A stretch of DNA of 46,146 nt from Mesaphorura yosii (taxonomy: Eukaryota; Arthropoda; Collembola; Poduromorpha; Tullbergiidae), in assembly GCA_009869945.1 (NCBI GenBank), contig WIXG01000503.1, forward strand, positions 1-46,146, read 5' to 3'. Below are positions 23,701 through 32,869 of this stretch, piece by piece. The translations under genes were made by a program, and so were the position numbers. Each line of letters opens with the position of its first letter. Position 1 is the first letter of the stretch. A model generated the notes under the pieces. The model ran no database searches, was not told where the DNA came from, and saw nothing but the letters and a program-made list of their open reading frames with translations.

Positions 23701-25740
23701 ATCGAGTTCCAGACGTACGCTGCGAATGGGCTGCTCTTCCTTACTGTGAATGACGTGATTGGTCAGTGTGTGTGTCTTGAGCTTGTTGGAGGGCAGCTGC
23801 GCTTCAGCGTCCAGCACACCTGGACCGGGACATCGGATGAGGCGCACATCGCAGTAGAGACGAATGGCACGGCTCTAAATGTGGGGAAGTGGGTCCAACT
23901 TCATGCTATTTGGGTCTTCCAATTCGGTGCGCAGACAATGCAATTGACGGTGGGAAAGAATGAGCGCTACATTCAAACCCAAGACCAGCCGTCGGGCAAG
24001 TCTTTGGCCCTCCAGCTTTTCAATGCTGAGTACAACATTGGTGGTCTCTCGCCTTCATTCAAATCCAAGGCCAGCTCGATTCCTGTGTGGGCAACTTTAG
24101 GCCAGAAACAATCATATCGCGGCTGCCTGAAGAACATTCTAATCGACGGTACGACGTACGATCTGGTTTCTGGGCAGCACCACGGGATCGAGTCGGGCTG
24201 TCAGGACAGGCGTACATACTCGATGAGTTTCGTCGGCACCGGTTTCGCGGAGTACCAAACGCAAACACCGCAGCTGCTGCTGCTGGATGGGAGAGACGTT
24301 CACTTTGGGTTCAGTTTCCGGACGTCGTACCCGAGCGGAATCTTGATGATGGTTACCGTGGCTCAGGATCAAGAATCCTCCGCTGGTGCCAGTGCCGAAA
24401 TCAGCATACAGCCCTGGTTAATGGTCTATTTGGAGAATGGGTCCATATTCGTTCAGATCGGGACGCTTGCAGATTCAATTATCATCGGCAACCAAACTGT
24501 GGACGGGAGCAACGAGTTGGACGTCGTAGATGGGCACCGATATGATGATGGCCAGATGCACGCGTTCCGCCTAAGTCGGCGAGGTCGAAAGATCAAGATT
24601 TACATGGATGACGAGTTGATACAAGAGGATCGGGTACCAAAGAAGAATCCGAGCCCAGCGACCACGGCAAACGGCAGCGGAGGCGGAATGAAGCACCGAC
24701 TCTTCTTTGGCGGAATCAATCTCGAGCGAGAGCAGTATCTCAGCGTTGAAGCACAGGTGCCGAAGAACAGATTCCATGGCTGCATTGAATACTTCTTCTT
24801 TGGAAACGAGCTGCTGCCTTTCAATGACCCAGTTGCCTCGCAGAACCACGTCGTGGGTCCCTGCTCAGCGACTTCTGACTCGAACGGTGGTCTGGTGCAC
24901 AGCTACGGACGGCTGACACTGACGAACATTGACGGCCACGGAGTTGGGCGAAGGCGCCCTGCAGGGGACCTTCTTCGATCTCTCGATGACGACAGCAAAT
25001 GTTCGCCATACGACGAAGATGACGTCCAGTTTGGCTTACCTTCCAATTCGACAGCAGCAGGTGACACCGACGATGAAGAGTCTTACGGAGCAATCACACT
25101 GCAAGCAAATGCTCTCAAACAAAAATTCAATCTCACATTTAGTTTCCAGACTACGAACGAAGACGGAGTGCTTGTTTACGGTGTGAGCAAGAAGCAACAC
25201 CAACGTCACGAACACTCGTCTGCGTCGTGCCTCCTGATTTTCCTTCGAAGCGGAATCCTGAACGTCAAGTTGTTTGGGAATCGGCCGCAAGAACTCATCT
25301 GCACAACTACGAGCCCGCTAAATGACGGAGTCTGGCATCAAGTCTCCATCATTAAGTCCGAGAACAAAATCTACATTTTCATGGACGCCCAGTTCCAGAC
25401 GAACTGCGAGTACTTGACGACCAAGATCAAATCGATACACAAGGTGTACATTGGCGGAGTTCCGCTGGCGCTGCAAACTGAGTCGTCCAACTGCTTGGGG
25501 ACTCTGAGTGTGGGCGGTGACGAAGAAGAAGACGCAGACGTAGAGGGAGAAGTCGAGGACGCAGATCCGCCGCCATTCCGAGGCTGCATGAAGAACATCG
25601 TAATTAATTCATTCCAGTACAGTTTCCGATCACCGACGGTAACGTTGATCAACGTACAGCCTTGCGTTGATGAGAGCAGCAGCAGCAAGAATCTCGTACT
25701 GAACGCCTCATCGTCTTCCTCGCGATCTTCCTCTTGCTAG
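14755..25740 (+). CDS. LAMA1/2 (wb): Laminin subunit alpha, alpha-1/2 (wing blister) type
   Basis: Alpha chain of the heterotrimeric basement-membrane laminin. Eleven exons: 14755-14869, 14943-15253, 15325-15690, 15749-16417, 16593-18042, 18129-19231, 19375-19497, 19893-20069, 20152-22531, 22605-23068, 23146-25740; 9,753 nt, 3,250 residues, all phases consistent. Order: hydrophobic leader (about 21-36); laminin N-terminal domain (84-335, with NSPRPGNWILERS and DDEVICTSYYSKI); LE repeats (336-577); first L4 domain (577-777); LE repeats; second L4 (about 1335-1575, with LYWPLP and SYGGYLRFRV); LE repeats to about 1772; coiled coil for trimer assembly (about 1772-2336); LG1 (2336-2525), LG2 (to 2735), LG3 (to 2955), linker, one further LG (3006-3226). 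LN-LE-L4-LE-L4-LE order is the alpha-1/2 layout. A fifth LG is missing; the stop follows a Ser-rich end. Confidence 0.95.
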
Positions 25741-26094
25741 TGCATTAACAACTACCACGTATTAATCACACTGCCTTCAGTAGTAAAGTAGTATTTATTT
25801 ATGTGTTCAATGGCTTTATAATGTTTTGCAACTGAATTAAACGATCTTCGTGTCAAGCCTTTTTGAATGACAAAACGTTGGGTCTTCTGATTTACTCGAC
25901 TAAAAATGTAAAGTTCCTGAGCTGCATACTTTTAATCTGATTACAGCCGAGTTGGGATTATTTTGAGCCTTTCGTCCTTGGAAATACGGAATGGACTATG
26001 GACCTACTTCTACACATTTTATACACGGGTCTTCAGTGAAAAATATCGAAAGCAATCAGTTCAAGTTGAAAGTGTGGAATTCCGACACTGTAGA
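25741..26094. other. Laminin 3' UTR and SLC13 upstream region
   Basis: The two same-strand genes are 354 bases apart. ATTAAA at 25836-25841 is a candidate laminin polyadenylation signal. The SLC13 promoter must lie in the remainder or in the laminin tail. Confidence 0.5.
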
Positions 26095-28717
26095 ATGACG
26101 TGCCTAAAGTTTAAGTGCGCAATCATTCGACGACGGTTTCTCTTCGCTGTGTCACTGCCGTTCATCTGGCTTCCGCTCTTGCTCTTCGAGGGCGACGATG
26201 GAGGGCAAAGTCAATCAAAGGTTCATTTCTCAATTAAGCAGAACTCATTAGCTTAACACTCAACTATGCACGGGTATTGCTGGAATTAAATTCATAAACA
26301 CGTAAATTGCAGAAGTTTCAATGCACCTACGTGGTGGCCCTGATGGCGACTTACTGGATGACCGAAGCTCTTCCACTCGCCATCACTTCACTTCTTCCGA
26401 TTGTCCTGTTTCCTTTGCTCGGGATCCAAGATACAGGCAGGGTAACAATGGCGTACATGAAGGAGACGAACATGATGTTAATTGGTGGAATGATTGTCGC
26501 GATTGGAATGGAGTACGCTAATCTGCACCTGAGGATCGCACTGAAGGTCATGACTGTGCTTGGGGCGTCGCCAGCAAGGTAAATGCAGGCACGAGCGCGA
26601 ATGAACCTCTGCTAGCCCCTTTGTGACAATAATGATGAACCGATGTTCCGAGGCCATCTACAGGTTGTTGCTTGGCGTTATGTTGACCACTTCATTTCTT
26701 TCCGCATGGATGTCGAATACAGCAACAACAGCCATGGTTCGTATGTTTTAAAACCATTTACAATTTTAATTTTACTTTTACACTCCAGGCGTAGTAGGAA
26801 GCAGGTTCCTGTGATTGATGAATCTTTTTGTAATCGTGCAGATGGTTCCGATTGTCCTGGCCTTCGTTGAAGAATTGAATCAAGTATCGGAGCACCAGTC
26901 GTCCCCAATGACTGCATGTGTGCCTGGGTCTTCACGTTCAGTAGTCGACTCCTGTAAGCTGAACATGCAAGAGCCTTCAGAGGACCAGCCTCAGGCTTCA
27001 AGAGAGTCACGAGCCCGGGTGTTAATCAATTCCAAGAAAATGTACCTGCTAGCAGTTGGATATGCGTCCAAGATTGGTGGAAATGGAGCCATCACAGCAA
27101 CGGCACCCAATCTTGTTTTTCAGGAGCTAATCAAAAGGTTCGTTCGAGGAGTCTCAATGGCTTAAAAATCTTCGTTTTGCTACGCCAAAATCTTAATTTA
27201 TAAACTTGTGCCACGCGTACTCTGAAGATTTAAGGTTGAAAGTGCTCCAGGCTTCAAAGTTTGCTTGTTCTCGCCATAAAAGTCGTGCTCCGTGAAGTGA
27301 TCGGGACCGATTCATGTATTTGCATCGATTGATTCGAGTTGCAGAAAATTCGTTCAGATTGATTCGGTCTGACCAGGCGGAATTCGTAAGAATGGCAGCC
27401 TCTGTCTGCTTCTTGGCCTTGTAGTACGTGTTCTCACGAAACTTTACTGCGCAAGTCGCCATACTTCACATCAACGAATTGAGATCGACGTACTTCACAA
27501 GCTAGCTAAATGAGTAAGTCTCAACTCGAGTAAAAACCGACCGGAAACTAAAGAAGTCACGTCAAAAAATTATATTATGCGTTCTCAAACTCGGGACAAA
27601 ATTCGCTATCTAAATAGCATTGGGTAAAAAACGGTCAGCAAATTGGTTGTTTCCGAGTCACCTGACGAGCTCTCCTTCTATAGCAAGTTTGTGCAAAGCA
27701 AACAAAGTTTGACGTAGCCATTGAGACTCCTTGGGTTCGTTCTTGGAGCCTGCGCCCCCTTCGTTTGGTTGTAAATTGACGTCAATTTCAATTCCCGTTT
27801 TCAGAGTAAATTTATCACAAGGTGGCAAGTATCTGGACATAAACTTTTCGACGTGGCTGGCTCTGAATGTCCCTGGAGTAATTCTGAACATAATTGTAGC
27901 ATGGCTGTATCTGATCGTTGTCTATTTCGGAATGTGTAAAACGCACCAAGCCGTAAACGATGACTCGACGTCGAGATCGCTGACATATTTCAAGAAGAAA
28001 TACGCCGATCTTGGGCCGATCACATTTCACGAGGCTGCAGTCGGCACTTTGTTCTTTTGCCTCGTGATGTTGTGGTTCACACGCGATCCCGGGTTTATGC
28101 CCGGCTGGGCACAGTACCTTGCTCCGGTTAAAGTAGGCGACTCATCCGCAGCCATGCTGATTGTGTGTCTACTCTTCGTCATTCCAAAAGACAAAACATG
28201 CAGTGGAACCTTGCTCGAGTGGAATTACGTTCAAAGCAAGCTTCCGTGGGGAACGGTCTTGCTTTTGGGTGCTGGCTTCGCCGTATCCGAGGCTTCGATC
28301 GTATCCGGGCTGTCTGGATGGATCGGCCACAGCATGAGTGCTCTCAGTGTCCTGCAGCCATGTGCCATTCTCCTGGTAGTCATGATCATCGTCACAATGT
28401 CCACGGAAATCATCTCGAACGCAGCATGTGCCAATCTCTTTCTTCCCATCTTGATTACAATGTCCGAGACACTTTCATTGCATCCTCTCTACCTCACAAT
28501 CCCAGCAACAATCACGGCCTCCTACGCATTCATGTTTCCATCGGCAAGCCCCACAAGTTCCCTGGTGTTTGCTGCGGCGGATGGCGATCTGACCATTTTG
28601 GACATGGTAAAGAATGGAGTGTTCCTCAATTTCAGCTGCGTACTCGTATACTTTACTTTGCATTTAACGTATGGCAATTGGTTATTTGGGTACGATGACT
28701 ATGTGTATCAGAAATAA
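26095..28717 (+). CDS. SLC13: SLC13 sodium/dicarboxylate-citrate-type cotransporter (INDY-like)
   Basis: Na+-coupled carrier of the DASS family, importing di/tricarboxylates (or sulfate in some members) across the plasma membrane. Exons 26095-26220, 26313-26578, 26664-26736, 26842-27137, 27805-28717; 1,674 nt, 557 residues, in frame. Visible family features: YWMTEALPLAITSLLPIVLFPLLGI, the first Na+/substrate motif SNT at 148-150 (AWMSNTATTAMMVPI), YASKIGGNGAITATAPNLVF, and the second repeat's equivalent at 458-460, which reads SNA (STEIISNAACANLFLPI). Length matches the family (about 550-600). Three of four donors read GTTC rather than GTRAG. Intron 4 is 667 bases, far longer than the others. 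The gene converges on the minus-strand C2 gene, 133 bases between stops. Confidence 0.9.
27193..27462 (-). CDS. Small antisense open frame inside SLC13 intron 4 (uncertain)
   Basis: An 89-codon frame from ATG 27462 to TAA 27193, on the strand opposite the host gene. Composition is protein-like: MATCAVKFRENTYYKAKKQT at the start, then mixed charged and aromatic residues (RINRCKYMNRS, ARLLWREQANFEAW). It has no signal peptide, TM or domain that I recognise. It accounts for much of the one expanded intron in this gene, which could mean a nested gene or an inserted retrocopy fragment. It may also be a chance frame. Confidence 0.25.
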   Translation of the reverse strand: MATCAVKFRENTYYKAKKQTEAAILTNSAWSDRINLNEFSATRINRCKYMNRSRSLHGARLLWREQANFEAWSTFNLKSSEYAWHKFIN

Positions 28718-28779
28718 ACTCGAGTTTGGCGTCCGTTTTTCCACATACGAAGCAAATCTGCTTCACTGATTTTAGTGAT

Positions 28780-28785
28780 TTTATT
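28780..28785 (-). terminator. Polyadenylation signal of the C2-domain gene
   Basis: AATAAA on the minus strand, 65 bases past the stop at 28851. It lies within 16 bases of the ATTAAA at 28801-28806 that probably serves SLC13 on the plus strand. Confidence 0.55.
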
Positions 28786-28800
28786 CTCACAAAATCTCCA

Positions 28801-28806
28801 ATTAAA
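28801..28806 (+). terminator. Candidate polyadenylation signal of SLC13
   Basis: ATTAAA, 84 bases past the SLC13 stop codon, followed by an A-rich run. Confidence 0.4.
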
Positions 28807-28850
28807 AAAAATCCGCACATTTATACCACGAAGAAGCCGAAATGTGTTAT

Positions 28851-29974
28851 TTACTTAATAGGCACAATGGTGATAGTGCTGTGCTCTCCAGAATTTTCCA
28901 GATACATTGTCTGCGGGAGTTTGGTGTCGAAAATGGCGTCTGCCATGACCAACACTTCGCCCAAGTGGTCATCACGTGTCCAGGAGTCGGCATCCCTTAG
29001 CTTGAAGTGCAGGTATTGACTCTTGAGTGGGATGTAGTTGGTGAACTCAATTACATCGCCCCAGTCCGCGTTCTCCACATTGTCGATAGTCGTAGTGGTG
29101 TAGAACTTAACGTCCTTCCCGTCTTGACCGTTGCGGTAGTAGGCTTTCACGTACGCGTCAGACTTGCCGTTGAACTCGTCAGCGCGGCGGATATTTCTGC
29201 GATACGAGAAGACGACCATGAATTTCAACCCTCAACGGCTAGAAGCCACGTTCATCACTTTGAACTTACTTTGCTGAAAGCTTAAACTTCACAGGTGTCG
29301 TTTTCTCCACGGTAATCTTTCCGTATTGCTCACCGAAGTCAACCGTTGACGTCTGTCTCTCCACGTATTGATCGACATCAAGTTCACCCTCAGCTATCAT
29401 CCTGTCCGCGTTCTTGTGGTCGAATAGGCGGAAGGTCCAGACCTGACGTAACAACGAAATATAAAGACCAATACTTGGGGTTGAGCAAATTTGCGCCCGC
29501 AATGCACTTACCTGATGTGTCCCCTTCTTCCAAATGAACCAGAACGATTGCGTCCAGCTGGGGTTCGTGATGCCCTCTCCAGCCGACTCTGTGGCTCCAA
29601 TGTTGCCCATCGAAGCAGAGCCATCGGCTTCGTTTGATCGGTATGAAATCTTGACAAACGGGTTGATTTCGCGGTCCAAATCCCTACGCATTTAAGAATC
29701 GATTGAATCCTTTGCTGCACCGTAAGAGAACTTTTGAACGTATCGGGGTTTACCTTCCCGAGAGCACGAATGTTAAATTCTTGCCTCCAGCCACGAGCGC
29801 CGGATTCACGTAGTACGTTGTTTCTCCTTTGAGTTCTACTGGTATTCCGAGCCCCACTTTCGTGTCACGCACTGCGGAGTCGATGTGACCGCGAACGACG
29901 GTTTTTAATTCTTGCCCATGAGAAATGCACGCTAAACTTAAAATTAGTAACTGCAAAATTATGAGCTTCGCCAT
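28851..29974 (-). CDS. Secreted protein with two C2-like domains
   Basis: Four exons: 29754-29974, 29512-29683, 29270-29442 and 28851-29196; 912 nt, 303 residues, phases consistent. The start is ATG 29974, giving a clear signal peptide (MAKLIILQLLILSLACISHG). A first C2-like fold follows (KNLTFVLSGRDLDREINPFVK ... NPSWTQSFWFIWKKGTHQ ... FRLFDHKNADRMIAEGELDV). A second follows (RADEFNGKSDAYVK ... LRDADSWTRDDHLGEVLV), with Asp residues placed as calcium ligands in loops 1 and 3. The second domain resembles the C2 of perforin-type secreted proteins. C2 domains bind phospholipid, often with calcium; an extracellular lipid-binding role is inferred. No other domain is present. The next gene upstream is a damaged paralogue with the same exon-domain plan. 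Confidence 0.8.
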
Positions 29975-30074
29975 TTTCAAGGGTATATTGATCAGGAACC
30001 CAATTAAAACTGAATCTGAGTCAGTGAGTTTTGCGTATGACTTGACTCGAAGAGGTTAAGAGTGAAACTGGACT

Positions 30075-30082
30075 CTTTTATA
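30075..30082 (-). promoter_or_regulatory. TATA box of the C2-domain gene
   Basis: TATAAAAG on the minus strand about 100 bases upstream of ATG 29974. Confidence 0.5.
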
Positions 30083-30573
30083 CTTTTATCCAGCCACAGA
30101 ATACAGAAGCAACATTCCCTTCGCAACTCTTTCCAGGCCAGGCCCCAATAATTTTATCAAATTAGTCATGCGAGGATTTCAACGAAAAACAAGACTGCTG
30201 TTGTGCAATGTGCATCATCCGTGCCATGATCCTTCTCCATGTGCCATGTAGCATCATTTTTTGTTGGGGCTGCTCATTGCCATGAGGTCATGAAGATGAA
30301 AAGGATGCTGGCTCAAGATACGATTGTGAGACTCGTTTTTTATGTCACGCTTCCTCTGCTCGCTCTAATCCATTTTTTGTTGTTTGATTCATGATTCTAT
30401 GCGTCAAAGTCGTAATAATTCGCGTATTCAAACCATGACCAATCTGACTAACGACGGTATGACTTCTTTTGTCCTAATGCGCCTGCGTAATAATTTGTGC
30501 TCGCTGACTCTGGAACTCTGGACAACCGACCCTCACCCTTTGTAGTACACATGCACGAAACACAGCAACAGAA
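30083..30573. other. Intergenic spacer between the two C2-type genes
   Basis: Apart from the flanking TATA box and polyadenylation signal, I see no gene, repeat or RNA here. Confidence 0.4.
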
Positions 30574-30579
30574 TTTATT
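30574..30579 (-). terminator. Polyadenylation signal of the damaged C2 paralogue
   Basis: AATAAA on the minus strand, 45 bases past the TAA at 30624. Confidence 0.5.
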
Positions 30580-30623
30580 AAATCCACGAATTGACGCTTT
30601 ATGCATTATGAATACATGAACTC

Positions 30624-32217
30624 TCAATTGACGCTGAGCACCACGACAGTCAGCGAACCGGTGATCCGGTCCTGCTTCCTCCGGCCTCCATTCTCGTTCA
30701 TCAACTCGATGGTTCTCCGCTTCTGCCCCGATTCGCCACCCATCAGTGTATCCACCTTGATGAACGCTTGTCCCAGGAACTCGTCGAAACTGGAAGGATC
30801 CGAGTCGTAGACTTTGAAGACGAAGAACTGTAAACAGAGACGATACTCGGTTAGGTAATTACATAAAAATGGGTCAGTCACGCAGTATAAACACGCATAC
30901 CTGATCAGATCCTGTCTGATACGAATCAAAGATAGTGAATTCGTCCCAGTCGGCATCCTCCACGTTGTTGATCACTTCAGTCTTCCCGAAGAATGTGTCC
31001 GGACCGTCGACACCTCGTCTCAGAAGAATTTGACAAACGGGTCTGATTTGCCGTTGAAGGAATCACGATGGGCTAGACCTCTGCAAAAAGCAACCAATTA
31101 TAGCTTACAGATTTTTTTTAGAAGACTCGTCGTACCTTGCAAAAACACTCAGCTTAAAGGAACTCGACTTCCTTATCATAAATTGTGCCCCACTCGCAGC
31201 ATTTCCAATTGAAATCGCGACGTTCTCATTGCCCTGCTCAACGTAGTCATCAACATTCACATTGACTTCAGCCAGAACTTCGTCCGGATAGGGCTCATTT
31301 CGGTTTTTTAGCTTAATGTTCCAAGTCTATCCAAAACAAGTGAAATAGTAAGACAAATGACAAATTAGAAGAGAATGAAAATGTGTGATGCGTACCTGTT
31401 TGGTTCCCTTTTCCCAAATGAAGTTGAAAACCTTGCTAAAATACGGGTTCACATTCCGAATCAGCACTTCCGATTCTTGCACGTGCAAGTCGGAGCTCTT
31501 ACTCGAGTGGTAAAGCTGCACGAAAGGGTTCACTGAGGGAATGCGTTTGTTGACACGGTCCAGATTCGATGCTCATATCATGAAGATCAGTTTCTTCGGT
31601 GGGTAAGTTATTGTGGACATTGTTTCGGCTTCAGTTGATTCAGTCACGGGCATAAGTTCCGGTGCGGGGCTCGTAGCCATTCTCGAGGGCAGGATGGAAC
31701 GCTTCTTCCTGCGCCTGCCGGTGGTGTCATTGCCACCAGGTAGAATAAAAACGACGGGAACCGGTGTAGTCGTTGTGGTGGTGGTTGTCGTTGTTGTGAT
31801 TTCTTCCACCTTCGGCCCGAGTGGGATTAATTCACTGGTCACAATCCCGGTTCCAGCTGATCCCGACACCTCGTCGCTGGAGTAGTAATCGTCAAGTGGG
31901 TCGGCGCTTGGCACTTCCGCATTGGGATCGAAGCTGACCGCAATCTGCTGCTGCACTGTCGTCTGCTTTGACACGGCCAAGACAAGTACTGGTCGAGGAG
32001 TTTGGGATTCTATTGCTGGTGGTGGTGCAGGTGCAGGTGCGAACAGCGGCGTGGGCAAAGCCTCAGCGAAGGATTGTCCAGGAATGGGAACCACTACTGA
32101 AGTGGTCATCGACCTTCCCACAGGTTCGTCTTGGCCGGATGTGGATGGAGACAGGGTACACAAAAGGACCACTCCCAGAATGTACTTACAGACTGAAATC
32201 TGAATTGGAGGACTCAT
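30624..32217 (-). pseudogene. Damaged paralogue of the secreted two-C2 protein
   Basis: Exon blocks 31396-32217, 31136-31326, 30901-31080 and 30624-30827 follow the plan of the neighbouring gene. The N-terminus has a signal peptide (MSPPIQISVCKYILGVVLLC), a Pro/Ala then Thr-rich stalk (an 11-Thr run), and a basic furin-like site (GRRRKKRS). The first C2 strand reads KKLIFMI, then TGA (31573-31575), then ASNLDRVNKRIPSVNPFVQLYH in the same frame, so a stop codon sits inside the domain. In the second C2, FNGKSDPFVK is followed by a one-base loss near 31050, after which LLRRGVDGPDTFFGKTEV resumes in another frame. Restoring one base would give phase 0 at the next junction. Two lesions suggest a pseudogene; sequence error or TGA recoding is less likely. 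An N-terminal 214-residue product could still be made. Confidence 0.7.
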
Positions 32218-32767
32218 GATTCAAGCTAGAAATACTGTAGTATTAAAACCAAGGAGCAGAAGGATTCTGCGATATCTGTCCTTTTAGTTTGAAAATAAAA
32301 ATGAGCTGCAAGAGCACAGCTGGACATATGCACAGTGTGCTAGAAGACGTTGGTATTATAACGGGCAGGTATGACGTGGTCTTCGAAGAATTAAGGTGGC
32401 TGCCCTCATTCCCTCAATTTCCTAGAAAAGTGAGAGCATTTACAATAGGCCATTAAATTGTAGAAGTTTCTAGCATGTTCTCTGCACAAAAGCGGCTGTT
32501 CGAACCGCTCAATAGAATTAACTGCGGTTTTTATGGTTTAAGAGTTGGTACTGGTCTAAAAATGTAGAATGTAACACAAATCGTGAGTCATAACTTCGTT
32601 TCTCATCGTTGTGCACCGTTTCTTTAAAATTCACAATGACATCAAGTGGAAGAAAGTAATGAACAAGTTATGGTATGAGCTCTCTTGTGGTATAAGCGAC
32701 AGTGACTTTAATTTGTAATTACTTGCATTTAAAAATATTAAAAGACATTGGCATTGATAGGCAAGAA
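32218..32767. other. Intergenic region, upstream of the damaged C2 gene
   Basis: No coding signal is seen. AT-rich sequence near 32,350-32,360 (TTATAATA on the minus strand) is a weak core-promoter candidate. Confidence 0.35.
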
Positions 32768-32773
32768 TTTATT
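32768..32773 (-). terminator. Polyadenylation signal of the prolyl 4-hydroxylase gene
   Basis: AATAAA on the minus strand, about 97 bases past the stop at 32870. Confidence 0.55.
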
Positions 32774-32869
32774 CACATCAGCAACTTGCGCCTAGATAAG
32801 AACTTGACTAGATAAGAATCACTCTTTATCTCTGCAGATGACAGGCTAGCTTTCAATGAGGCGTTTCTG

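Noticed and set aside
31573..31575. Selenocysteine as the preferred reading of the in-frame TGA
   Set aside because: No SECIS-like hairpin was seen by eye in the short 3' flank, and a second lesion lies downstream. It is kept only as an alternative.
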